Below are positions 11,801-23,800 of a stretch of 64,000 nt of DNA, piece by piece. This DNA comes from Numida meleagris (Eukaryota > Chordata > Aves > Galliformes > Numididae): positions 2,869,351-2,933,350 of the forward strand of contig NC_034411.1 in assembly GCF_002078875.1 (NCBI RefSeq), read 5' to 3'. Each line of letters opens with the position of its first letter. The stretch's first letter is position 1. A program made the position numbers and the translations under genes. Below the pieces are notes generated by a model that worked only from the letters and a program-made list of their open reading frames with translations, did no database searches and was not told the DNA's origin.

Positions 11801-14800
11801 TGCTCTCTTGTGTGTTAGAAAGTGAAAGCAGATAGCTAGGAATTCAAGAGAGTGCTCTATTCAGCTTCATAAGTGAAGGTAATTTTTAACTCTAGTAGGG
11901 CAGCCAACTTCTAGGATAATTTAGGATGTCCACTTGATACGAGAATCCATTTCCTAAAAATAGGTCTATTGTAATTGTGGAGTGAGAGATTGAGTACTTA
12001 ATACCTACGGAGGGGGAGGGAATTGAATTTTGGTCTTTTTTTTTTTTTTTTTTGCTTATAGAGACCCTGTACTCTGTGCAGGAAGGATGGAACTGCAAAG
12101 AGAATTTTCACTTCCTAATCACTTCTTTTTGCATGCAGCTGTGGGAGGAGTTTGGCGTCTAGTTACTCAGCAAAGTGACATCTTTCTGTTCTGTCCATTT
12201 CTTTGCCCTTTTTCCTCAGTTTCTTAATTAAATAGCATTTGATATAGTAGAACTGCTGTTGGTGAATGTCTGGAGGCATGCGTGTTACGACTGAAAGACA
12301 ACAACGTGGAAGCTGTTAGAGGCTAAACTTGATTTCAGAAGCCTGTGTTCCATGGTGAAACGAGCCTATAGTGTTACTGTGTGACTAATATGGGTTTTTT
12401 TTATCAGACATACACTATCAAGAGAAGTACACTCCCATAGGTGAACGCTTTAAGATTTGGTCATTGCGTTGAACAACATCCTTCCCTTTTGATAAAGGGA
12501 AGGGAAGTAAGGGAAGGCTAAGTGGAAAAAAAAAAACAGTTGTCACCCATTGTTTTCTGAAGACTTTTTGTATTTGCAGTTCCACAGGAGTGAAAAGTGT
12601 AGCTGTTCAGCTGCTGGTAGTTGCTCTGTGGGTAGGTGGTGTTTCTGGCTGGTCCGTGTGATGTAAGGGCCTGTGGCGGAGGGCAGAGATTGCTTCTGTT
12701 TCGTTTCCTTATGTGTTGAATGTGAATGAAAACACTGCTCGTCAAAGGCAAATCCCCTGATGAAATCGACAGGGAAGAAGAAAAGAGGAGTGAGAAGTAG
12801 TCCCGTATAGGCTTTTTTCTCTTCTCTGAAAACTGATGGTTGTTGGTTTGCCCAAGCCTTGCAGCTGTCCCACTGTGTGCTCTAAGGAAACCGGAGGAGG
12901 AAGGCTGGGGGAGGGAGAAAAAAAAAAAAAGGAAAAAGCAAGGGGACTGTTTCCATGAATGTATCTATTCAAGGAAACAGCCTTTGGGTAAGATTGCTAG
13001 CTGTGGGTGACTCTGGAAGATGAGAGAGTTTTAAATTGAGGAATGAGGAAGTGATGGAGTAGAAAAAAATCGTCAAGCAGTTGAGTCCAAGCACCACGTG
13101 CTCCCATGGCACTGTGTGAAGTATGTGTTTTATTCAGGGATCTGAACTTCTCATCTAGGCAGCTTCCCGCTGCCGATTCGGTGAGGGCTAAATGTTTGCA
13201 GAGGCGTGTGAAGCATTTAGAAGTAAAACAGATCTAGTAATCGACTACGTTTTGCAGTCTTGCAGGAGTCAATTTCGGAAAACAAATTCAGTAATCGAGG
13301 CAGTTAACTTTGTTGTTAGATCAGTATCTGCTTACGGTTGCCCCTCTGAAAGCTCTGCAGCGTGTTCTACTTGGGAGCAGGTTTCCTTCAGCGATATTTC
13401 CTCCCTCACCTCCTCCTGCAGCGGTTCCAGCGCCGCGTTGTGCGACGTGCTGTCCCACATACCAAATAAGTACTGTGAGGTCTGGCATTCTTCGCATTAC
13501 CAGAGCGGAGCCTCGAAGCTTCGCCGCTGTGTGCTTAGAAACAAATCCACCCGAGCTCTGCTGAATCTTAAACAAAAAGAACCAATGAGCTTCCCCCCAA
13601 ATTGTTGTTAAACAGTTCGTATCTTGTACGTTTTGTCTAACAGCTACTCAGAGGGCAGTATATTGGTATGACTGTTTAAGAGTAGCTGGAGCAATTAGAA
13701 AAAGGGAGTGCACCCCTCAGGTGGATAGCAATTCATAGTCGTGTGAAGTGTGAAATGCTATGGGAGGACCTTATCAAGGACCTTATAAAGGTGCTAGCAT
13801 AATTTTAAGAATTTAAATGTATTCCTTTTTTCAATCTCAACTTGAAAATAACAAGCACCTTTTCCAAAGTTAGCTTTAAAAAAAATAGCAATTATAAGGA
13901 ATACAGCAGTGAAGGCACAGTACCAGCAAATGCCTAAAAACATTGGTTAGCTATACTGAAGGTGTCAGGTTTGGACTACACTTGAAACTCCATTGTAAAG
14001 TAGTTTCTGTTTTTTGTCCTGTCCTCTCCTTTCAGTTCTCCAGCTGAAAATGATAGAGTACAATAAAGCTGCTTGTGACAGTTGCTTTTTTTTTTTAAAA
14101 GAAATTAAATACTTGGGGATATAGAGAGACTAAAGTAGGTGGCAAGTATATTCTGAGCTGAGGTGAAAGAATATAACCCTTGTATTTGTGCTATCTGGTG
14201 TGAACATTATGTTATGCTGCTTGTGGAATCTTGGAAGGCAGTAAGCTGTCTTTGTTCTTTCTCATTATTTAAGTAATGTTTCCTTTACCTCATTAGTTTA
14301 AAAACAAATAGTGCTTTTGGTGCGTAACTGCTTTTTAGCATGCTTCTATTTTTATGTAACTCTTTAACATTTTAAAATTGGTTTTAGACTCACTAAACCA
14401 AGATTAGTTAAATTCCAATTTTCCCCATAGGAGAAGCAATACAAATTATGATAACAGAGGATCCCATAGTAATTAGGAATGCCACTTGCTAGTATTTACT
14501 ATACTTAATTGCCTTGTCTTCCTGACCAGCAACAAGAAATCTGAAATGGACTGTTAGGATTGTCACTGATTATAAAACAGGTTTTCTTGATAGGCCTTAT
14601 TCTAATTTCTGAGCATTGTAAAAAAACCTAGTACGTATAGAAGAGCAGTCACACTATGCCAGAGATACAGTCTGGACATTTGGGTAGGTAGTATTGTATT
14701 TGGTCATTCTGATTTTTTTTTTCCTATAGTGGATTTCAGTTGTCAAAATATTGCCATGGTTTTCTTTGACTATGTGCTTGTTTGTTAGATGTGCAGGGTA

Positions 14801-17800
14801 GGTTTTACTTTGGTTCGTTGAACAGCAAGAGCTGACTCGGGTCTTAGCTAAAATGAACGTGCTTAAAAATATTGCTTACTCGTCTTGTGTTTTATTTTTA
14901 GGTATATCCGGTTGTATGGGAGAAAATTCAGCAAAGAAGATCATGTGCTTTTTATCAAATTGTTGTATGAGTTGGTAACAATTCCAAAGCTGGAGATCAG
15001 CATGATGCAAGGTTTTGCACGCCTGTTGATAAACCTGTTAAAGTAAGTACAGGTTTCTGCTGACCACTGAAATTTTCTTCTCTAAGTAGTTGATCCACTT
15101 CTCTTGCTTCATGTTGTTATATACTTTAATGTAATGGTATGTTCCACTAGAGGTTACTGCACAGATGATCTTGATTAAAAGAGTTTGCATTATGTGAACA
15201 CTGTGCCCTTTTCCAAGCCATACTGGTGATCGTGAGAGTAAAAGGATAGTAGTTTCATATTATGAAAAAGCAAACATCAGAGAGCTAAGTGTTAATATTG
15301 AACCTTAGATAGGGAGAAGGCGAAGGCTGTTTCACAACTTGATAATGTTTATTTCACTTAGTCAGACTCTTGCTGAAGATCTTGACAGCTTGAGTTCATG
15401 CAGAAATGCTGTGTGTGGCTTGTTTTTTTTTTTCTTGCCTGACCTTCCTGCAGTGTATGCCAAATGCTGAAGATAAGTGTGATTCAGAGCAGCATTCCTG
15501 ATCTGAGGTGTTGTGTGCACTCAGTGTAGATGTTTAATCCTAAAGTGCTGTATTTCTTGTATTAGGAAAAAAGAACTGCTTTCCAGGGATGATTTAGAGT
15601 TACCGTGGAGACCGCTTTGCGAAATGTTGGAAAGGATATTATACTCCAAAACAGAACATCTTGGATTAAATTGGTTTCCCAAGTAAGTCTGCAGTTTGAA
15701 ACGTTTGACTGGCAATAAGTCCCTGTAATACTTGGAAGTACTGAGAAATTTTATCTTTGCTACCTATAATTTGATGTACTGCAGATATTTTGTTTATATT
15801 TCACTAACCTGTTTTTTTCAATGACTATATTTCAGTCGTTGCATGTAAGACTGTGCTTGTATATCCTTCTGCCAATAACTTGTATTTGTTACGCTCTTCT
15901 GAATGTAACCAGGTTCACTGCTAAATATTCTGAAGCAGGTGTCTCCCTCACCTTGCTTTGGGATGGTAACACACAGCTTAACAGATCTAATGTTGATTTA
16001 TTTTTTTTAAACAACATGTAGGTTAAATAACTGCTGTTCCGTGTATTAACACGATAAGGATTTGGGAGCATAAAAAGTGGTAGTATTCTTAAATATATGC
16101 GCTGTAAGCATTCCGTGTGTCTGCGTTCTAGATGTAAATCAGTATGTGTACGAGAAAAGTCAAATGCCTTCAGTAGGAAGTACACATTCAAAGTGATGAT
16201 ATGATAGAGATAAATCAGTTTTTAACGCAGTTAAGAGTTTTAGAAATGGTCTACAGATTTAAAAAAAAAAAAAAACAACTTTATTTTTTGCTTTCTTTGA
16301 GCTGCCGGTCCCTCCCCATCTGTCAGATTTCCAAAATTAGTTTTCATAGTAATTTCAGTTAGAGGAGGTCCTGCTCTGTAACTTACAAAAGATATTACAT
16401 AGATAATTCAGCTTGTTTGAGCTGAAACTTCTCATAAAAGTGAGTGAAAGTCCTTATTTATTTTAAAAATTGCTTTGTTCCTGTGAATATTAAAGTCTTA
16501 TCATGGATTGCTTTTGCTGAATACAAGATCCTATTGCTGATATGTGACACAGGCAGAAAGTAGATGGAGCTTTGTAACTTGTTACAGAGCTTTAACGTTG
16601 AATTTGTCCACTGGCTATGTAGCTGGAAAAATAATTTTGCTAACTGAACCGTCTTACTAAGTTGCATTATTTTGCTAGTTGTAGATATTACTTGCAAGTG
16701 AAAATCAAAAAGAGCAGAGCCTTTTCCAGTTGGATCATTTTATGCATATGCCAGCACCTACTTTAACTGTCTGTGGGGGTGTTGACTGGTCGCTGTTCAT
16801 TTACTGTGTGAGAGGCTTGTGTGGTGGCAGGGAGACTTCTGCTTAGAGGGAAAGGAAGGTGAAGCTGGGACAAAGCTAGCTGTCTGGATGGTCTGTCTGA
16901 AACATCTAGCTTTTGTTAATAGTAGGAAGAGTCAGACTTCATATGCAGTGCGATTTGTTCTCATACGGTGCTTTTTCATTTTGTTTACATCAACTTTGAA
17001 GGGTATCTTTTTGGTGGATGTCGAGAGATTTTTAAAAGCTGAGTTAATTTGATACGTAGCTGATAATTTAACTACTGTCTTAATTCTATTTATTTTTTTT
17101 TTTTACATTCAGTTCATATCGACCAGGCTTGTCTTCACCTAAAACATTTGTGCTTAATGTATTACATAGGTGGTAAGAATGACTTTTTTTGTTCAGCTCT
17201 GGCCGATGTGTAATCTTCTGCATGTTCTGTTAGACTGTAACACTTGTCACACAGGTGTAATTTTCTGTGTAAATAATGTATTGGAAAACCGAATGTTAAC
17301 ATTACACCACTGTTTATGAGAATGTCGCACTGTATGTAAACGTTTCTAATTGGGAAACAAGATAGTGTGTGTGAAGTGGCTGATCAAGTGGCTATACGCT
17401 AACTAATTTAACCAGCATAAGTATTTTAAGGGTCAAACGAAGGATGAATTTTACATTTGAATAATGGCAGTGTCTGAAAACGGATAAATGAGCATTTGTG
17501 CAGGAGTGCATGTCACCGTGCAGGTCTACCTTGCTATTAAAAACCATGAAATCATGGAAAGTGCTTGGGCAGTGAGCTCATAGATTCTGGAAAATGTACT
17601 CGGCAATGACCTTGTCATTGTAAAGTGTGAGACAAAGTTCCTGTGCTGGTAGAGTCTGCTAGGAATTTTCACAAACAAAACAATCAGAAGATTTAGCATG
17701 TACATAAATTCAGAAATAGTTTTTAAAGTGATCTAAGTGGAAGTGAAGTAGTCGTCAGGGAGAAACTTTAGCATTGCAGTGGTTTGGTTTTGGTTTTCTT

Positions 17801-20800
17801 TTTTTGGAAGAAGCTTTTAGTTGTAGTAATCAAATAAGGTACTGGTTTGGGGCCAACGTTGCTAGAAATACACTGGAATAATGCCATTTGTGAAACTCTA
17901 GCTGGTTGCTCTTTTCATTGTCTTAAACTCTTATACTGGAGTGTCCACTGTAGGGTTAGAATGCCCCTTAAGGCCTGAATCTGTCTTGAAGAATTGAAAA
18001 TGGTGCTTTTACAGCTTTTTGATGGTGTAGGAGTCAACATGTCAGTTTGTATGTTGTGTCAAGAGAAACACATTTCTCTTTGAAAATGCAGACAAAAAAA
18101 TAGGTTGATAAATGAAAACGATTATGTCCTTGCTAAATGAGCAAGATAATCGTGTAGTGCCAAAATGATGATTAGTGACATATCCATGTGATGCAGTATA
18201 GTAATGTGATGACAACCCTTCAGGCAATAAGGAGGAGCCAAAAGCAAAGGGATGAGAAGACTTCTTTTTATCTCATTAAATGAACCGTTCCAATAATTAA
18301 TAGCAGATGCCTTGCAGTATAAGTTGTTTTTTAGAATTTCTCCTATGAAGGTTTCCTTGCCGTATGCAAATAGTCAGCATTAAATACTTGAGCAAGGGCC
18401 GGAAGGAAACCTTCCGTGTGCTGCTGATCCAGTCCGGCGTGGGCTATGTATGCAGTTATTGGCTGCTGTGCTCACTTAGTTCCAAGCTAAGGTAAAAGGT
18501 ACAGCAGCACACAGCAATTTGCTAGTGCAGTAACTGTAGATATTTGAGTAGTTCTACAGTAATGGTTATGTAAAATGTCTAACAACAGTGGAACAGAAGC
18601 CGCTGCTAAGAGATTAGAGAAAGCTGGTTCAAAGTGAAAATGAAAACAGTAACTAGCAAGAAATTAGCAATAAGTTCTCCCCAGCAATATGCTCTTGGTC
18701 TTGTCTAACTAGTAGTCATCAAAATGAACTCTTGCAAGATGTTTTCTGTAGCTGGCCTGTGGTTTCACTGTATCTTAGATGGAAGCTTCCACCTTTGAAG
18801 AAATAACTTGCTGGGGTTTTATTGTTGGTTTGTTTTTCTAGCTTCCTTCCTAAATTTGATATCAGAAGACAGGAAAGGAAAGCCCTTCCAGTCTTCCTCC
18901 TTTGCTTTCTTTCACTCACGTGCTCAAATTGGACTTAAAACTTGTGATCTTGCAAGATTTGTTGATCTCTGGCCATCAGTATTTGTATCTTAAAATTCTT
19001 CTGTCCTTTGGTTCATCACAGTAATAGTTTACTTCAGTAGAATGTAATAGTACGGGAATATTTGTTTTGCCACGCAAACAATTATTGTGTTGCTCTTTAA
19101 TGCTCTTCAGGAATGTTACTGGTTCGTGCTTTACTGATCAACTCCTGGAACAACTGTTACCGATTTCCTAACTCTTTCAAGAACAGTATCCACTTGAACC
19201 CAGAATCTTTGAGTTTCTTATGGAGTTTGATCTTATTTTTGTTTAATGAATGATGGGATGTATCTCTTTGTATTTTAGAAGCTGTTAGTAAACTCAGTTT
19301 TCATTCTGTCAGAGATAACATTTACTTTGTCGCTGGTGGATAACAAGTACAGAATTTTGCAACTTCTGGAGTGCTTCTTGAACTGAAGCAGTGTTCTGAG
19401 GGCTGGGTGGGCTTTTCTTGGCTTGCAGTTGATGTTGAAGTGTAAGAATAAGTTGTGTGTGCACACTCCCCATTACTCTAGGAGTGGTTCATTCTTTAGG
19501 TTGCACCTGGCTTGTTCAGGATCTCTTTAATTTGTGCAGGACTAGAGAGAGCGTGTGTGCATGCTCTGTATTGGTGTGTCTTGAAATTACTGATCTAAAC
19601 TGATGTTTGGTAAGATTCTAAAGATGATAAATTTGTATCATCTTTACTCTGATCAAAATAGCATTTCTATAGCTTAATTTTTTTTGCAATGATCTATAGA
19701 ATGCTGTTTTTCTAGTAAGAGTACCAAAATACATCTGAAAGATGTAAGGAGCTCCTCTGCCAGAACTGGAGCTCAGGGAACGATCTTTGGTAGAAGTGCA
19801 GTTCAGTCTTGAGCTAGTCTTGTGGTAAGGAGTGGAGCTGACAGACATGAAAATGGACAGCCTTTATGGTTCAATGGTCTCTTCTCTTTGCCTCCCTGAT
19901 TCTTTGAGTTTATTCTAAGGTTTATTTTCTTAATTTTTTTTTAATGCCTTGGCATCCTGTGACAATCTATGTTAAAATGCTGTCTCAATTTAAGCAACTG
20001 TAATAATTCTAGAATGTGTTTTCTTGCTGTAAAACACTTAAAAATCAGCTGCTAAAGTATGAGGGGAAGGTAATGAACTAACCATTGACTTGCAGATACT
20101 TTGCTTCTCTTTCTTAGTACCACTAAGAAAATAAAAACATAAAAATTAAAAAACCAAATCCGAAAGGTCAGATATGGTGTTTAGGATTTAATAATAATTT
20201 CATGAAGTCTATTGCCTTTATCTGAAAAATACTTGAAATCCTCAAATTTATTTCTGGTTGTATTTCCAACTTCCCCTGAGAGGTTACCTTACTTTGCTGG
20301 TTATTCATGGATTAAATGCAGGATGGTACTTCTAAGAAAGGGTAATAATTCTTTACTCATTTGTCAAAATTTGGTGAATACTAGAACGATATCTGAAAAG
20401 TAGAACCAGGAATTTAGGAAAGCAATTTTAATCTGTATTATCTGGTCTGTGTGAAAGGTGATTAGCTACTGCATGTTCACTGAAGATATCTAATTGCATC
20501 AACGTTATCTTAAACTCTTGAGGCAAAATCATCAAATAGTTCTTTGTTTTATTCTGTCCTAGAAGTTTGGTAATACAGTATCCCTAATGTTTTCTTTCTT
20601 GTTTCAGTTCTGTAGAAAGTGTTCTAAAAACGCTTGTGAAGAGCTGCAGACCGTAAGTTAACTAATTCTTCTGAAGCTGATATCTTTTATATTACTTCTA
20701 AGAGGGGAAAGAAAAGTATTTAAACACAAAGCAACCCACCAAACCCTATGAGCCATTCTTTACCACTTGTTCTTTTGGTTCACCTTAAGGTGTTTGGGTT

Positions 20801-23800
20801 GGAGTGCAGAGGCTTTTCTGTTGTACTGAGGTTGTGAATGATCAATACTTCAGGTTCATAGGCTGCTTAAGGTGGAAAACTGTGACAGGCAAGTTCTGTA
20901 TTATAATGTATAAACAAAGTGTAAGTATCTCAGGCTATAACTTTTTAAAATAGTGTTGTTTGAAAATCCCTTAATAGCTAATTAAGCTGGTGTATCACTT
21001 CATAAGGCCACGCTGCTTTTCAGCTTTTTAGCTGCTATGTTCACTAAGAATATGTATGCATGAACCAGTTTAATTAATTTAGGTAGCAGCTTAAGAGGGC
21101 TGAAAAGCTGTAGAGACTTAAAATGATTTGTTCTGATGTCCTTGATCTTGCATTGTATTTTGTGAAGATTAAGTGGAGTTGAGGAGTACCTATTTACTGC
21201 CTTTGTCTTAGTGTAAAACTAAGATTTATGACAAATAGCTAAATGAATTTAAATGTTGAAAACAAAAACCAAGCTACCACCACCAAGCACCCCCCCCAAA
21301 TTTAAAGCCCAGTCTTTATATATTTGATGGTTTCCTTCTTTTCAGATATTTTCCAGAAGATGCCACTGCAGAGATGCTAGAAGAATGGCGGCCTTTAATG
21401 TGCCCGTTTGATGTTACCATGCAAAAAGCTATTACCTACTTTGAACTATTTCTGCCTACTACCCTTCCTCCTGAACTTCACCATAAGGGTTTCAAGTAAG
21501 TGTAACTGAGTGTCTGTTGCTGTAGTGTTCTGTTACAAGTGGTTGTCTCTTACAGGATGACATTTCAAGTCAGTCAGGCAAACCAGTTCGTGTGGTATTT
21601 CCTGTAAGTATATGTGTCTTGAATTCATGTGGTAAAGGAACTAGATATTGTTTAAAAAAAAAAGTATGGAAATAAATAACAGCATCAGAATAGCTGTCCG
21701 TATTCAAAAGTACTTGTTCTGTAAACAATCTTCAGTATTAAAAATCCCCAGGTTTCAGTTTTTGCAGTGGAGCAGCATTTGTTTACAGTGCTTGCAGAAT
21801 TGTTTTTCATGGTAGGGATTAAACTTACTGAGATCTTCTCATTCAGTTCTTCCTGCTTCTATTTGATTATGAAGTTGCTGGTGACACAAATGTCTGCAGC
21901 CTGGTCACCCAGCAGACCGAATGGTGGCTTTTAGTAGCATTTTTGGAATTCAGTATTGAAATTCTTATAGCATTCTCCTTTTGTAAAAGTAATCTGGGGG
22001 AATTTAATGCCTGAGTTTATCTTCTCTAGAGAAAAGCACACAGTCTACAGCAAAGCAAACTGAATCGAATTAAATGCATTTTGCCTGTGAAAGAATAGTC
22101 ACACAAGTTGAAATTATTAGCCATAACATAATCTTAAGTACCTGTACGCCTCTGGTGTAGCTTCTGATGTGGCTTTTGCATAGGCTGAAGTTACACCTGT
22201 CATGATTTTGAGAATGAGGTGGAGGTTTTTCGTTACTGTCAAGATGTAGAAATGTGAGATGGTCAGAAGTTTGCTTTAGGAAATTAGTTTGAGAATGAAA
22301 AAGAGAAACATTTGAAGGACAAGATGCTACCTAGGTCGTGTTTAAGGTGGTCTTTGAAACAGAAGCCAACTGTATTAAGTGTGTGTAGGGACTGTGTGGG
22401 CTGGTTAGGGCAAAAGTTATATTTTCGATATGGGGTTGGTGAAAACTCCCAATAAAGGGAGTGAATATGTGTAGGTTGCTCCGAAAGTAATGCCTTGTAT
22501 TTATTTCCATGGAAACTACAACAGGTACAAGGAGCATGCTTACACTGTTTGACAGAGCAAATTCTCAGCTACACAACACTTTTTTCAAAGTAGTCACCAC
22601 CATTAGCTATGCTTTTTTGCCAGCAATGAACAACAGCCTGCATCCATGCTCATAAAAATCTGCATGACCATCCAGAACATGGCCTGTCTTTCCTGTTGGT
22701 GTCACCACTGCTGAAACACAATGCCCACCCCTCACTGTGCTGACGTAGACTCTTTGGTCTCCATAAAAGTTTAACAAGCATCAATGAATGTCAGTGGGTG
22801 CCATTTTTTCCACCTAGAGGAATTTGATTCCATACCTTTGCTTCACACACACTTCCAATGTTAGATGCCACTCTGGCAGACTGGCCCTCTGTTACTGTCT
22901 GTCACTCAGTAACAAAATGTAATGGAATATTGTTGGGAAGGTTCAACCTCTTCTTCCATCCCACCACCAATATATGTTGAAATGATAAAGCTGAAGTAGA
23001 TAAGGATCAGAGCTGGAGGTAAGGAGGATGCTATAGGAGATAAAGTGATACAAGCATGTCCATGTTTTTCTTTTAATGGGTTAGAGGGGCAGGTGAGTTT
23101 CTGAGACCGCTTGGCAAAATGAGAAATAAATGTCCAGTAGTGGAGGAGTTGCTTTCACAACATAAAAGTTATTTTGATTATGTTTTCTTGCAGGCTTTGG
23201 TTTTATGAATTTATAGGCCTTTGGGTTTCTGTTCAAAATCTTCCCCAGTGGGAAGGGGTAAGTATCGATTATTCATCTTCAACAGAAGAGATCCATTTAA
23301 AAATTCCTACTCTACGTTATGAAGTTAAACAATGATAAAGGATATTTTTTCTTTCTACTGATATGAGAAGACAGAGGTGCTAATGTCAAGAAGTTACTGG
23401 CTGAATAAAAGAGATGGCACTTGTGCTCTGTGAGCATTATTTAATTGCCATCTCAGGCAGCTTTCCTTTACCTTGGGAATGCTGGCATTTTCCAAACTGC
23501 CTACTAACGTTTACAATGATGCAAAGAGCTATTGTGATTTCTATAACTTATAATTCAGTGAAATTACATCGTTATTACTTAAGACATTTGTCATATCCCT
23601 AATTTTGAATAGTAACGTGATATCTTTCTTTCAGTTAAACCTCGTGTACAATCGCTCTGTGCTTTATTTTAATTTTTTCACTATCTTCTAACAGTACACT
23701 TGTACTGCTGTCCTCAGTGCAAGCGGGTATATGCCTAAGTGCTTCCATGTTTAGGGTCTGTTTTGACTTTAATTATCTGTCTTTGAAGAAATCTCCCAGA

